The notes under the pieces: generated by a model
What the model was told of the DNA's origin: nothing
Database searches by the model: none
What the model saw: the letters and a program-made list of their open reading frames with translations, nothing else
Assembly: GCA_965215715.1 (NCBI GenBank)
Contig: OZ244129.1
Coordinates: 1,612,001-1,676,000 of the forward strand
Origin: HXMU1428-3 sp965215715
GTDB taxonomy: Bacteria; Pseudomonadota; Alphaproteobacteria; Rhizobiales; HXMU1428-3
Direction: 5' to 3'
Length of the DNA: 64,000 nucleotides
Part shown: one piece after another, positions 33,121-43,237 of the stretch
Numbering within the stretch: position 1 is the stretch's first letter
Layout of the letters: each line of letters begins with the position of its first letter
Made by a program: the position numbers and the translations under genes

Positions 33121-33912
33121 ATGACTATTTCTTCGTTTCTTAAGGGTGCTGGTGTTGCAGGCCTTGCCCTATGTTTTTCTGCAAGTACGGCCCTTGCTAC
33201 TGATCTATTTGATCGCTCTACCAGTATGAAAGATGCTCCTGAGGTGTCTTCTGACCGTCCAGAGCTTTCTGCCAATGTTGCCATTACCAATGACTATGTG
33301 TTCCGCGGCTTTTCTCAAACTGATGAACATGCAGCCATCCAAGGTGGTTTTGATGTCACCTACAAAATGTTTTATGCAGGTGTGTGGGCTTCAAACCTAG
33401 ATTTTGGTGGTGATGGCAATGGCAATGACATTGCTGACATTGAAATTGATGTTTATGCCGGCATTAAACACAAATGGCAAATTACAGAATTTGACCTTGG
33501 TGTGATTTACTATGCTTATCCTGATGCTGTTGATCCTGGTGCTGAGCTTGATTATGTGGAGATTAAGTTTGCCACTTCAACTGAGTTAACCAACAACATT
33601 AGTGTTTCTACAGCCACTTATTATTCTCCTGAATATACAGGAGAAACAGGTGAGACTTTAGCCTATGAGGGCTCTATTTCTATTGGGCTGGGTGAGCATG
33701 GTCGTTTTGCTCCAACCTTCAGTGCATTGATTGGCTATGTTGACTTCCTTGATAATGCCTTTGATGACCTTTCATACACATATTGGAATGCTGGTGTTGA
33801 AATTGGTTTGGGCGATAAATTCGCTCTAGACCTTCGCTATTGGGGCACAGATGTTGATGATGTTGACATTGCCGATGACCGGTTTGTAGCAACACTTTCT
33901 GCTAGCTTTTAA
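33121..33912 (+). CDS. TorF-family outer-membrane protein (putative porin)
   Basis: About 263 residues from ATG 33121, with GGGGGA just before it; an in-frame ATG at 33109 is an alternative. Signal peptide about 1-26 (cleavage after ALA). The mature protein matches the family conserved opening SANVAITNDYVFRGFSQTD and consists of alternating beta strands, ending with a strand that finishes in phenylalanine (ATLSASF), the usual signature for insertion by BamA. It is followed by a strong terminator, so the gene is a single transcription unit. Solute unknown. Confidence 0.85.
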   Translation: MTISSFLKGAGVAGLALCFSASTALATDLFDRSTSMKDAPEVSSDRPELSANVAITNDYVFRGFSQTDEHAAIQGGFDVTYKMFYAGVWASNLDFGGDGNGNDIADIEIDVYAGIKHKWQITEFDLGVIYYAYPDAVDPGAELDYVEIKFATSTELTNNISVSTATYYSPEYTGETGETLAYEGSISIGLGEHGRFAPTFSALIGYVDFLDNAFDDLSYTYWNAGVEIGLGDKFALDLRYWGTDVDDVDIADDRFVATLSASF

Positions 33913-33942
33913 AACCTAGCACCACATTAAGAACAAAATAGA

Positions 33943-33970
33943 AGCGGAGCTTTTGGGCTCCGCTTTTTTT
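33943..33970 (+). terminator. Rho-independent terminator of the TorF-like gene
   Basis: AGCGGAGC (33943-33950), loop TTTTGG, GCTCCGCT (33957-33964) and a run of T to 33970. Perfect 8-bp GC-rich stem. Confidence 0.9.
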
Positions 33971-34038
33971 ATGGCCCTCACATGGTTCCTTATTATGCTA
34001 GAGTGAGGGCTGCAATTGTCTTTTAAGGGTTTGTGACC

Positions 34039-35163
34039 ATGATGATGATCTCTCGTTTTTTTACAGGGCTGGTATGCTTGGCTGTTGGATTGGTTGTTTT
34101 GCACGGTACAGTAATAGCCAAAACTGATGCGCAAATTATGGCTGAGCAATTAACTCCTGCGGCTGGTTATAAGGTTGGGGTGTTTTACGACAAGATTGCC
34201 AATGCCAGGGTGATGGCTTTGACATCAAGAGGGGACGTGCTTGTCTCACAACCTGGATACGGGCAAGTTCAACTCATTGGCGTTAACAAAGACACCCCTT
34301 CCTCTTCTCTCTCTGCGCGTGTGTTGGTCAAAGGATTAGACAGACCCTTTGGTTTGGCCATTGATGGCAACTGGCTTTATATTGCCGAGCAGAGACAAGT
34401 GGTGCGCTATCCGTTTGATGCGAATTTGAGAAAAGTCACCGGACCAGTTGAGGTCCTGTTTAAAGGCATGCCAGCTAGTGGGCATTCAACCCGCACCATC
34501 GCCAAAGGGCCTGATGGGTGGTTTTATGTCTCTGTTGGGTCCAGCTGTAATGTTTGTATTGAACGCCATAAATGGCGGGCGGCAATGTTGCGTTTTAAGC
34601 CTGGTCAGCCCGTAGAGATTTATGCCACGGGCCTGCGCAATACGGTTGGTTATGATTGGCACCCTAAAACGCAAGAGTTGTTTGGCAGCGATCATGGGCG
34701 TGACTGGTTGGGGGATGACCTGCCCCCTGGTGAGATTAATCAGATTATTCAAGGTGGTTTTTATGGCTGGCCTTTCTTTTATGGCGCCAATGTAAGAGAT
34801 AAGAAATTTGGCGGCAATTATTCTGAAAAGCAATATGGCAAGGCCATTGGCACTGCTCATGACATGCAAGCCCATGTGGCGCCTCTTTCCTTGCGTTTTT
34901 TGAAACGGCATAAAGACAGCGCCAATGGCCTTGCTTTGGTTACGCAACATGGCAGTTGGAACCATTCAGGCAAGGTGGGGTATAAGGTTATCCAACTTGC
35001 CTGGGATGATCAGGGTAAGATTACGCAATCAGATTTTTTGAAAGGCTTTTTGAAAAACGGGCGTACAAGAGGACGCCCGGTTGATACGCTTGAATTGCCA
35101 GATGGAACAGTTCTGGTTAGCGATGATTATGGCGGTGTCATTTGGAAAATGACGCCTCAATAA
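34039..35163 (+). CDS. Secreted PQQ-type sugar/aldose dehydrogenase-like beta-propeller
   Basis: About 374 residues with a signal peptide at the N-terminus (MMMISRFFTGLVCLAVGL...). Start among several consecutive ATGs and an upstream GTG (34033) is uncertain; AAGGG lies at 34025-34029. The chain is a six-bladed propeller of the soluble glucose/sorbosone dehydrogenase type, with DRPFGLAIDG, a PDGWFYVSVGSSCNVCIE region and GLRNTVGYDWHP, the last containing residues close to the PQQ site in relatives. Two cysteines (SSCNVC) may form a vicinal disulfide. Probably a periplasmic quinoprotein oxidising a sugar or aldehyde; substrate not deducible. Confidence 0.8.
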   Translation: MMMISRFFTGLVCLAVGLVVLHGTVIAKTDAQIMAEQLTPAAGYKVGVFYDKIANARVMALTSRGDVLVSQPGYGQVQLIGVNKDTPSSSLSARVLVKGLDRPFGLAIDGNWLYIAEQRQVVRYPFDANLRKVTGPVEVLFKGMPASGHSTRTIAKGPDGWFYVSVGSSCNVCIERHKWRAAMLRFKPGQPVEIYATGLRNTVGYDWHPKTQELFGSDHGRDWLGDDLPPGEINQIIQGGFYGWPFFYGANVRDKKFGGNYSEKQYGKAIGTAHDMQAHVAPLSLRFLKRHKDSANGLALVTQHGSWNHSGKVGYKVIQLAWDDQGKITQSDFLKGFLKNGRTRGRPVDTLELPDGTVLVSDDYGGVIWKMTPQ

Positions 35164-35191
35164 ATTTGCATCTGGATGCCTGGCCTGTGCC

Positions 35192-35926
35192 TTAATAATT
35201 GCTGGCTTTGCGATTTAGGCGTACTGGCGGCAAATACACCTTTGGCAGACGGCAGAGTTTGTCTTGGCGCTCATTGGCCCCGCATTTTGTTAGGTGGCCT
35301 TTGCGCGAATAGCAGATGCGCACTTCTTTTAAGCGGCGTTTGCCACAGACAATGGAGATCATATCCGGTGTCATTTTTGGATTGGCTTTTAAGAAGTCAT
35401 TTTCAATTTCTTTTGGCGACAGCATCATTGGCTTTTCCGGGCGTTGATAGCGCGGTGGGATCTTGACTGATTTGTAAAGAATGCGTGAGGCTTTGTAATA
35501 GTTTTCAGGGGTAAGGCCTGAACAGGTGCCATGCTTTTTATATTCGTGAATGATCAATCTCTTTGAGGGCATGATGTCCATCATGGAATTGATCACTTCT
35601 TTTGAAATCCAGGGGTTCTTTTTGGTGGGGCAGTGTTGTGGCCAGCCCTTTTTATATTGTGGCCATAGCCCGTGAAGAACAAAAGAATAAGGGCGACTTG
35701 AGAGGCATTGTGGGTCGCGCCGCTCAGAGCCGCCGGTTTCGCAATAAGAGGGGGACCAGGAAAGGGCCAGGTTGTAATAGTCAAACTTGCCCGCTTTATG
35801 CTGGTTTTTAGACTTACCATATTTGTTACCATAATCGCGCGCACTGGCCTGGCCGGTCAGGCCAAGGGCTAGACAAGCGATGGTCATGAGCAATATGGGA
35901 AGGATTTTTCGCAATAAATTTGGCAT
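35192..35926 (-). CDS. Ribonuclease T2 family protein
   Basis: Exported RNase of 244 residues with a signal peptide (about 1-28). The two catalytic segments are present: CAS1 FVLHGLWPQ and CAS2 IIHEYKKHGTCSG, giving both histidines, the glutamate and the lysine. Six or more cysteines suggest disulfides in the periplasm. A basic KYGKSKNQHKAGK stretch precedes the catalytic domain. The enzyme should cleave RNA to 2',3'-cyclic products and may scavenge extracellular RNA. Confidence 0.92.
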   Translation of the reverse strand: MPNLLRKILPILLMTIACLALGLTGQASARDYGNKYGKSKNQHKAGKFDYYNLALSWSPSYCETGGSERRDPQCLSSRPYSFVLHGLWPQYKKGWPQHCPTKKNPWISKEVINSMMDIMPSKRLIIHEYKKHGTCSGLTPENYYKASRILYKSVKIPPRYQRPEKPMMLSPKEIENDFLKANPKMTPDMISIVCGKRRLKEVRICYSRKGHLTKCGANERQDKLCRLPKVYLPPVRLNRKASNY

Positions 35927-35992
35927 ATAAACAGGCCCTTTGTTTTGTTTTTTTGCAGAGCTTTCAATTCGCTTTGTCTCTTATATAAGATA

Positions 35993-38077
35993 TTAAATTA
36001 AATTTGCCACTTTTAAGGCAAAACTTTGGGTGAAGGCCACTTCTTTTAAATGATCGAACCTGCCAGAGGCACCGCCATGGCCTGCTTCCATATTGGTTTT
36101 TAGCAATAAAAGATTGTCATCTGTTTTCACCGTGCGCAATTTGGCGACCCATTTGGCTGGCTCCCAATAGGTCACGCGTGGGTCTGTGAGCCCGGCAACC
36201 ACAAGCATTGCTGGGTAATTTTGGGCTGCTACATTTTCATAAGGCGAATAGCTCTTTATGCGCTCATAGGCCTCTTGGCTTTCAATGGGGTTGCCCCACT
36301 CTGGCCATTCTGGCGGGGTCAGAGGCAGGGTGTCATCCAGCATGGTGTTGAGCACATCGACAAAGGGAACATCTGCGATGATGCCGGCAAACAGATCAGG
36401 GGCCATGTTGGCCACCGCGCCCATGAGCATGCCGCCAGCTGACCCACCATGGGCAACGATGGCGCCCTTTTGGGTTAGGCCTTGGCTCACCAGGTGTTCG
36501 CCTGCTGAGATAAAATCTTTAAATGTGTTGGTCTTTTTTTCCATTTTGCCATTGGCGTACCAGGCATAGCCCTTTTCTTTGCCGCCTCTGATGTGAGCAA
36601 TGGCGTAAATAAACCCGCGGTTGACCAGACTTAGATGGTTGGCATAAAAGCCGGCTGGGATGGAGATGCCATAAGAGCCATAGCCATATAAAAACAACGG
36701 CGCACTGCCATCTAATTTGGTGTCTTTGTGATAGAGCAAGGTAATGGGGATTTGCTCGCCATCATGAGCGGGGGCAAACAGGCGTTTTGTGACATAATTT
36801 TCAATGGTATGGCCGGAAGGAATTTCTTGGGTTTTGCGCAAGGTGCGCTCTTTCGTTTTGATATTGTAATCAAACACTTGGGCCGGCGTTGTCATTGAGG
36901 AATAAGTGAAACGGATGGTATTGGTTTTAAACTCATAGCCTGGTGAGAGCCCTAGAGAATAAGCTTCTTCATCAAAGGCGATGGCATGTTCTTGGCCAGA
37001 GGCTAGTTCGTGAATGACAATGCGGGGTAGTCCGTCTTCGCGCTCCATGCGAATGAGGTAATCAGCCAACACTGTATGGCTCAAAATAAGGCACCCAGCG
37101 CGGTGTGGGACAAGGTCTTGGCCATTGGCGATGTCGGGGGTCTCTAGCGGAGTTGTGATGATTTTAAAATCTTGGGCCCCACCGGTGTTGGTCATGATGT
37201 AAAGGGTACCTTCGCGCTCTTCGAGCTCATATTCATGGCCTGTTTCACGTTTTGAGACGCAGATGGGTGCCGACTTTGGATCGCGGGCATCAATTAAGTG
37301 CCATTCAGACGTTTCATGCCCAGAGGCATTGATGGCCACATAATTATTTGACTGGGTGGTGCCCAGGTTGACAAAAAAGCCGGGGTCTTTTTCTTGATAG
37401 ACCAGCTCATCTTCCCCATCATCGCCTAAGATATGACGATAGACAAAGGCAGGGCGGTGGTTTTCATCGCGGCGCACATAGTAAAGGGTGTTGCCCTCTT
37501 GCCCCCAACAGACATTGCCTGTGGTTTTTTCAATGGTTTGAGTGCGATCTTGGCCGCTTTCTAAGTCGCGAACATGCAGGGTGTAATATTCTGAGCCCTT
37601 TTCATCTGCCGTCCAAGCTAGGTATTTATGATCAGGGCTGTGGGAAATGCCGCCAAATTGAAAATAGGCTTTGCCTTGGCTCAATTGATTGCCATCCAGC
37701 AACGTATTGCCCTCTTCTTGGCCCGGTTGTTTGCGGCAATAGAGCGGGTGTTGGCCGTCTTGGACATATGAGACGTAATATTCCCAAGGCCCATCTTTTT
37801 GCGGCACTGTGCTGTCGTCTTGTTTAATGCGGCCCTTTAACTCTTCAAACAGGGTTGTTTGCAGCTCATTTGTGTCTTTTAGAGCGTTTTGGGTGTAGGC
37901 GTTTTCTGCTTCAAGATAGGTTCTGATGTCAGCATCTAGCTTTTGAGGATCTGTCATCACCTCTTGCCAATTGTCTGCTCGTAACCAGTGAAACGGGTCT
38001 TGATTGGTTTCGCCATGATGGGTGGTTGAATGAGTTTTTTCTGCCGCTTTGGGAGGAACAGACAAATTTTGCGTCAT
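35993..38077 (-). CDS. ptrB: Oligopeptidase B (S9 family prolyl-oligopeptidase-like)
   Basis: Cytoplasmic serine peptidase of 694 residues that trims short peptides after basic residues. An N-terminal seven-bladed propeller (about 75-400) gates a C-terminal alpha/beta hydrolase domain. The serine lies in HGGSAGGMLMG, the aspartate region in VAGLTDPRVTYWEP, and the histidine in MEAGHGGASGRF. The start DPFHWLRADNWQEVM is characteristic of PtrB. Single gene; a 394-bp gap separates it from the divergent mrp operon. Confidence 0.92.
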   Translation of the reverse strand: MTQNLSVPPKAAEKTHSTTHHGETNQDPFHWLRADNWQEVMTDPQKLDADIRTYLEAENAYTQNALKDTNELQTTLFEELKGRIKQDDSTVPQKDGPWEYYVSYVQDGQHPLYCRKQPGQEEGNTLLDGNQLSQGKAYFQFGGISHSPDHKYLAWTADEKGSEYYTLHVRDLESGQDRTQTIEKTTGNVCWGQEGNTLYYVRRDENHRPAFVYRHILGDDGEDELVYQEKDPGFFVNLGTTQSNNYVAINASGHETSEWHLIDARDPKSAPICVSKRETGHEYELEEREGTLYIMTNTGGAQDFKIITTPLETPDIANGQDLVPHRAGCLILSHTVLADYLIRMEREDGLPRIVIHELASGQEHAIAFDEEAYSLGLSPGYEFKTNTIRFTYSSMTTPAQVFDYNIKTKERTLRKTQEIPSGHTIENYVTKRLFAPAHDGEQIPITLLYHKDTKLDGSAPLFLYGYGSYGISIPAGFYANHLSLVNRGFIYAIAHIRGGKEKGYAWYANGKMEKKTNTFKDFISAGEHLVSQGLTQKGAIVAHGGSAGGMLMGAVANMAPDLFAGIIADVPFVDVLNTMLDDTLPLTPPEWPEWGNPIESQEAYERIKSYSPYENVAAQNYPAMLVVAGLTDPRVTYWEPAKWVAKLRTVKTDDNLLLLKTNMEAGHGGASGRFDHLKEVAFTQSFALKVANLI

Positions 38078-38471
38078 ACCGAATCAGTCCTAATGTTATA
38101 ACAAGAGTTAGGGATGCTTTTGCTTGTCAGTTCCAGATAGGCAGTTTTTATCTTTGTTTCAATGGTTTTCTTGTGTGCTTGTGAGTATTACTCTTCTTCT
38201 AATCTTTCTTCATGTGACACTTTTCATTGGGAAAACCCCTCTTTTGCCCCCTTCAAGGTCTTGTGTTATTTTCATATGGCCTGCTATGGTTTCGCTCATA
38301 TTTGTATGTTCAAGGTAAGGGGACGTACTTTCATTCTTTCATGTTGTTTTTCTCTTCTTGTAATGCGCTGATTTTTAAAAATTGGAACGGCTAGAGTTTG
38401 CCTGAAACTTTTCAGACGTACCCTTTTTTTATTTGCTGGTCCTAAACTTATATAAATAAAGGCTCATACTT
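38078..38471. other. Intergenic region upstream of the mrp operon
   Basis: No gene is supported in these 394 bp between ptrB and mrpA, which are transcribed divergently. The region is T-rich. A TATATAA stretch lies just before mrpA at about 38450 but without a good -35. The small open frames here have no ribosome-binding site or recognisable product. Confidence 0.45.
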
Positions 38472-40829
38472 GTGATTGGCTATATTGTTCTCACTCCCTT
38501 TTTGGCTGCTCTTTTTGCCCCATTGCTTGTTCGCTTGTTTGGGCATTGGGCGGCTTGGGTTTTAGCGATTGTTCCCGCTTTTATTTGCTATCGGTTGGTT
38601 GAATTTGTGCAACCTGTTGCCAATGGGGACAAGGTTTTGCAATCCCATGCTTGGTTAGAGGGCTTTGGCGTCAATTATTCCTTTTTGATTGATGGGCTGA
38701 GTTTGACCTTTGCCTTGCTTATTGCCGGCATTGGCTTTTTTATCGTTATTTATGCTGGTGGCTATTTAAAGGGGCACCAGCATTTGGGGCGGTTTTTGGC
38801 CACTTTGCTGGCCTTTATGGGCTCTATGCTTGGTTTGGTGCTTTCAGACAATCTAATCACCCTGTTTGTGTTCTGGGAAGCAACGTCCATTACCTCCTTT
38901 TTGCTCATCGGTTTTGATCATGAGCGCGAAGCGTCCCGACGGGCGGCTTTGCAAGCTTTGATCATTACCGGCGGCGGTGGCCTGGTTATGTTGGCCGGTT
39001 TTGCGCTATTGGGGCTTATGGGGGGCACGTTTGAGCTGTCCGAGTTGTTTTCAAAAAGCGACATTATCAAAGAGCATGGGCTTTATTCTTTGGCGTTTTG
39101 GTTGGTTATGGCCGGCGCTTTTACCAAATCAGCGCAATTCCCGTTCCATTCCTGGCTGGCCAATGCGATGGAGGCGCCAACACCGGTTTCTGCCTATCTG
39201 CACTCTGCCACAATGGTCAAGGCGGGTGTGTTTTTGATTATGCGCACCGCCCCCATTTTGGGCGACACTGCCCTTTGGGAAACGGTGTTGCCGATTGTTG
39301 GCGGCGCAACGTTGATTGTGGGCACAGTGCTGGCGGTGCGCGACACTGATATGAAGTTAATGTTGGCCTACACCACAATTGCCTCGCTTGGTTTGCTGGT
39401 GATGATGGTCGGCGTTGGTAGTGAACGAGCCATTGAAGGCGCTGTGCTGTATTTGATTGCCCATTCCTTTTTTAAAGGCGCTTTGTTTATGGTGGTTGGC
39501 ACCGTTGATCATGAATCTGGCACGCGCCAGATTACCAAATTGAGCGGTCTGCGCAGTGCCATGCCAATTACGGCCTTGGCCGCCGCACTGGCCGCCCTTT
39601 CCATGTGCGGTTTGCCGCCCTTTATCGGCTTTTTGGCCAAGGAATCGATTTATCATGCGCTCAGCCATGGCGGGGCCTATGAATGGACCATTGCCATTAC
39701 CGCGATTATTGGCAATGCGTTGATGTTTGGCGTGGCTGCGTCTTTGGCCATTAAACCGTTTATGGGTCGCTGGATTGATCCGCCTAAAGCTGTGCATGAA
39801 GGGCCTTTGATGCTGATTTTGGGCCCCGTTACGCTTGCTATTATTGGTCTGGTCACAGCGGTTGCCTTCTTGTCTTTCATGCAAACTTATTTCTTTGCGC
39901 CAATGGTCAGCGCGGTTGCAGGCAAACCTGTTGTGCTTGATTTACATTTGTGGGCAGGGTTTAACTCGGCACTGATTTTGAGCGTGATCACCATTGGGTT
40001 GGGCATTTTTGTGTTTATGAAAATGAGCGCGATTAGGAAAAGTTTTGACAATCTGTTGACCTTTATTGGCTGGGGTCCTGATAAGGGCTTTGATCAAGCT
40101 ATTCGTGGTTTGACTTGGTTTGCAGGCGCTGTCACCCAGACTTTACAAACAGGTGAGATCCGCACCTATATGCGGGTTACTTTTTTGGTGGTGGCTATCA
40201 GCTTGTTGGTGCCGATGTTTATGCTGGATTTGTGGCCAAACACGCCTGACTTCATAAAACTGCGCCCTTGGGAGATTGGGGTATTGTTAATAGTCTCTTT
40301 GGGCATTTTGCAAGTTGTGGCCGCTAAAACGCGGCTGACAGCTATTGTCTCTATTGGCATTCAAGGCGTTGGTGTTGCGCTGATCTTTATGATCTTTGGC
40401 GCACCAGATTTGTCCTTTACCCAATTTATGGTGGAAACACTTTCGGTCGTGATCTTGGCTTTGGTGTTAACACGCCTGCGGTTGCTGCGTATTGACAGGC
40501 GCTCTGGAGCTGATGCGGTCATTGATGGCTCTATTGCCTTGGCGGTTGGTGTTGGTATTGGGGCGTTGCTCATGAATGTGACACAAGGTCCGCTTGATTT
40601 GCGCTTATCAGAATTCTTTTCGACTTATTCTTATGCCATTGCTCATGGGCGCAATATTGTGAATGTGATTTTGGTTGATTTTCGCGCGCTTGACACGCTG
40701 GGTGAAATCACAGTGGTGCTTGTTGCTGGCTTGGCCGCTTTGGCTCTTATTCGTGTGCGTTCTTCATCGCAAGCCACGCCTGGGGCTAAATCGCTTGTTT
40801 CATCAGGGTCAGAAAGGGATGCTTCATGA
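38472..40829 (+). CDS. mrpA: Mrp Na+(K+)/H+ antiporter subunit A
   Basis: Large membrane subunit (785 residues) of the seven-part monovalent cation/proton antiporter that exports Na+ and lowers internal pH. It begins at GTG 38472. The proton-translocating NuoL-like core (about 1-500) contains FVFWEATSITSFLLIGFDHE and the lysine/glutamate motif AGAFTKSAQFPFHSWLANAMEAPTPVSAYLHSA-type region; the C-terminal part (about 600-770) has the Mrp-specific domain with DRRSGADAVIDG and the VDFRALDTLGEITV segment. Its stop overlaps mrpB by 4 bp. Separate mrpA and mrpB define a seven-gene (group 1) operon. Confidence 0.93.
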   Translation: MIGYIVLTPFLAALFAPLLVRLFGHWAAWVLAIVPAFICYRLVEFVQPVANGDKVLQSHAWLEGFGVNYSFLIDGLSLTFALLIAGIGFFIVIYAGGYLKGHQHLGRFLATLLAFMGSMLGLVLSDNLITLFVFWEATSITSFLLIGFDHEREASRRAALQALIITGGGGLVMLAGFALLGLMGGTFELSELFSKSDIIKEHGLYSLAFWLVMAGAFTKSAQFPFHSWLANAMEAPTPVSAYLHSATMVKAGVFLIMRTAPILGDTALWETVLPIVGGATLIVGTVLAVRDTDMKLMLAYTTIASLGLLVMMVGVGSERAIEGAVLYLIAHSFFKGALFMVVGTVDHESGTRQITKLSGLRSAMPITALAAALAALSMCGLPPFIGFLAKESIYHALSHGGAYEWTIAITAIIGNALMFGVAASLAIKPFMGRWIDPPKAVHEGPLMLILGPVTLAIIGLVTAVAFLSFMQTYFFAPMVSAVAGKPVVLDLHLWAGFNSALILSVITIGLGIFVFMKMSAIRKSFDNLLTFIGWGPDKGFDQAIRGLTWFAGAVTQTLQTGEIRTYMRVTFLVVAISLLVPMFMLDLWPNTPDFIKLRPWEIGVLLIVSLGILQVVAAKTRLTAIVSIGIQGVGVALIFMIFGAPDLSFTQFMVETLSVVILALVLTRLRLLRIDRRSGADAVIDGSIALAVGVGIGALLMNVTQGPLDLRLSEFFSTYSYAIAHGRNIVNVILVDFRALDTLGEITVVLVAGLAALALIRVRSSSQATPGAKSLVSSGSERDAS

Positions 40830-41242
40830 ATACACTTATTCTTCGCACGGTTGCCCCGATTTTAACCAGTTTGATGGTGATTTATTCCATTATCGTTTTG
40901 CTTTCAGGGCATAACCAGCCAGGAGGAGGCTTTATTGGGGGGTTGATTGCAGCGTCTGCCTTTGCCCTTTATGGCATTGCCTGCGGGGTGGGGCCGGTGC
41001 GCCGGGCCCTGTATTTTCATCCCATTTCCATTTCTGGTTTTGGGATGTTTTTGGCCGCTTTAAGCGGGGTGCCTTCGCTGATAAAGCAAGTTCCATATTT
41101 GACCGGTTTATGGTGGTTTCCAGAAATTGCCCAAGGGGTTGAACTGCCCTTATCCACGCCCTTGATTTTTGACATTGGGGTTTGGCTTGTTGTTGTTGGC
41201 TCTTTGGTTTGCATTGCCTTGGCTTTGGAAGAAAAAGATTAA
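40826..41242 (+). CDS. mrpB: Mrp antiporter subunit B
   Basis: 138-residue membrane protein with four helices and the MnhB hallmark HNQPGGGFIGGLIAASAFALYGIA. Overlaps mrpA by 4 bp and precedes mrpC by 20 bp. It forms part of the ion-translocating module of the complex. Confidence 0.92.
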   Translation: MNTLILRTVAPILTSLMVIYSIIVLLSGHNQPGGGFIGGLIAASAFALYGIACGVGPVRRALYFHPISISGFGMFLAALSGVPSLIKQVPYLTGLWWFPEIAQGVELPLSTPLIFDIGVWLVVVGSLVCIALALEEKD

Positions 41243-41262
41243 AAGGGAGAGGTCTTTAAACT

Positions 41263-41652
41263 ATGGAGAGTTATCTTTCCTTACTCGTTGGGCTTTATTT
41301 TGCAGCCAGTGTTTATTTGTTGCTTTCTGAAAGCCTTATCAGGATGTTGATTGGCGTGGCTTTGCTTGGCAATGGGGTGAACCTTTTGATCTTTACAGCT
41401 GGGCGGATCACACGTGATGTTCCCCCTATTATTGCCAAGGGGACTAGCGTTGCCCAAGTTTCTGGGCAAACAGCAATTGCTAACCCATTACCTCAAGCTT
41501 TGATTTTGACAGCGATTGTGATTTCTTTTGCCCTCTTGGCCTTTGTTTTGGTTTTGGCCTATCGGGCCTATGAGAGCACGGGCACAGATGATACTGGCGA
41601 AATGCGACTTTCTGAACCTGTGACCCAGGCCCAATTGCCAGAGGGATATTAA
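41263..41652 (+). CDS. mrpC: Mrp antiporter subunit C
   Basis: 129-residue NuoK-like subunit with three helices. Shown by ESLIRMLIGVALLGNGVNLLIF, carrying the conserved glycine/asparagine pattern of MrpC, and DPLPQALILTAIVISFA-like sequence (here ANPLPQALILTAIVISFALLAF). AGGAGGT-like spacing is replaced by GGGAGAGG before the ATG. Short 4-bp gap to mrpD. Confidence 0.92.
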   Translation: MESYLSLLVGLYFAASVYLLLSESLIRMLIGVALLGNGVNLLIFTAGRITRDVPPIIAKGTSVAQVSGQTAIANPLPQALILTAIVISFALLAFVLVLAYRAYESTGTDDTGEMRLSEPVTQAQLPEGY

Positions 41653-41656
41653 TATC

Positions 41657-43237
41657 ATGCTGATTACCGCTCTTGAGAGTGTGAATACAAAAGGAGCCAT
41701 GCTCAGTGATCCGACACCGGTGGTCAACTGGCTGATTGTGAGCCCGGTTGTTATTCCTTTATTTGCCGCTGCGATTTTAATTATCTTTCGCCGCTCTGTG
41801 AGCCTGCATCCCCTGGTGGGCATTGTTGCGCTTGCAGCTACCATCTTGACCAGTTTTATGTTGCTCATGCGGGTCAAAGAACTGGGCCCTCAAGCCATGA
41901 CGATGGGTAACTGGCTGCCGCCCTTTGGCATTACTTTCACTGCCGATCTGCTGGGGGTGCTCTTAACACTCACCTCGGGCGTCGTGGTGCTTTGTGTGGC
42001 ACTTTATGCAATGGGTGATATTTCTGGGCGAGAGCGCCGGTTTGGGTTTTACCCCTTGTTGCTGACTTTATTGGTCGGGGTCAATGGGGCTTTTTTAACG
42101 GGTGATATTTTTAATCTTTACGTTTGGTTTGAGGTGTTTTTGATCTCCTCATTTGGGCTCATCGTTTTAGGGGGCGAGGCCAAACAGCTTGATGGGGCGG
42201 TAAAATATTGCTTTTTAAACCTAATTGCCACCACCCTATTCTTGGTTGCCACGGGCTATCTTTATGGGCTTTATGGCACACTTAGTATGGCTGATTTGAG
42301 CAAAATCGTCGGCTCCAAACCTTTTGAGGGGCCACTGGTGATTGTCTCTATTCTTTATCTGGTGGCGTTTGCCATGAAGGCAGCCGCTTTCCCGTTGTAT
42401 TTTTGGTTGCCTGCTTCTTATCATACGCCCAAGATTGTTGTCTCAGCGGTGTTTGCTGGCTTGCTCACAAAGGTTGGAATTTACGCTTTGGTGCGCACCT
42501 TCACCATCATCTTGCCGCCCGCTGGCAGCAGTTGGTTGATGGACGTTTTGTTTTATGTTGGCGTTGCCACCATGATTTGCGGCGCTCTTGGTGCAATTGT
42601 GCAAACCGATTTGCGGCGCCTGTTCAGCTACTTATTGGTCGGCAGCATTGGGTTTATGCTGGTTGGGTTTTCCTTTGGTAGCCAAGTGGCTTTGACAGCT
42701 ACCATGTTTTATATGGTTCATTCCATTTTAGTGATGACTGCTTTGTTTTTAGCCGCTGGAGTGGTGCATCATTATCGTGGCAGTTTGGAGTTGCAAACCT
42801 TGTCTGGGGTGCAAAAAGATTTGCCGATTTTAAGCCTGATCTTTTTGGTGCTGGTGTTTATGGCCGCAGGCTTCCCGCCCTTTACCGGCTTTTGGCCCAA
42901 GCTCATGCTGCTATCTGAAAGTGTTGACAAACAAGCCTTTTGGGGCACGGGTGCTATTATCATAAATAGCTTCTTATCTTTGATTGCCCTTGGGCGTGCT
43001 TATGCTTTTGCGTTTTGGCGTCCATTGCAACCGGCCGGGCAAGCCCCACTGGCCCAAGCTGAAACCAAATTAAGCGGCGCGCGCAAATTACAATATATCC
43101 CTGTTTTACTGTTAGTGGTTTTAGCCGGTCTTATCGGATTTATGCCAGCTTATTTATTTGATTTGTCTGAGGCAGGGGCTAAAACTTTGTTGAATAGCAC
43201 AGCCTATATTGAAGCTGTTTTGGGAGGCGCCTCATGA
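41657..43237 (+). CDS. mrpD: Mrp antiporter subunit D
   Basis: 526-residue NuoM/N-like antiporter subunit with about 14 helices. Typical segments are FNLYVWFEVFLISSFGLIVLGG with the key glutamate, KAAAFPLYFWLPASYHTPK with the lysine, and FPPFTGFWPKLMLL. A short non-standard N-terminal lead precedes the first helix. Stop overlaps mrpE by 4 bp. Confidence 0.93.
   Translation: MLITALESVNTKGAMLSDPTPVVNWLIVSPVVIPLFAAAILIIFRRSVSLHPLVGIVALAATILTSFMLLMRVKELGPQAMTMGNWLPPFGITFTADLLGVLLTLTSGVVVLCVALYAMGDISGRERRFGFYPLLLTLLVGVNGAFLTGDIFNLYVWFEVFLISSFGLIVLGGEAKQLDGAVKYCFLNLIATTLFLVATGYLYGLYGTLSMADLSKIVGSKPFEGPLVIVSILYLVAFAMKAAAFPLYFWLPASYHTPKIVVSAVFAGLLTKVGIYALVRTFTIILPPAGSSWLMDVLFYVGVATMICGALGAIVQTDLRRLFSYLLVGSIGFMLVGFSFGSQVALTATMFYMVHSILVMTALFLAAGVVHHYRGSLELQTLSGVQKDLPILSLIFLVLVFMAAGFPPFTGFWPKLMLLSESVDKQAFWGTGAIIINSFLSLIALGRAYAFAFWRPLQPAGQAPLAQAETKLSGARKLQYIPVLLLVVLAGLIGFMPAYLFDLSEAGAKTLLNSTAYIEAVLGGAS

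Noticed and set aside
38124..38371. Small open frames upstream of mrpA
   Set aside because: T-rich, no ribosome-binding site, two overlapping frames of equal quality; most likely non-coding.
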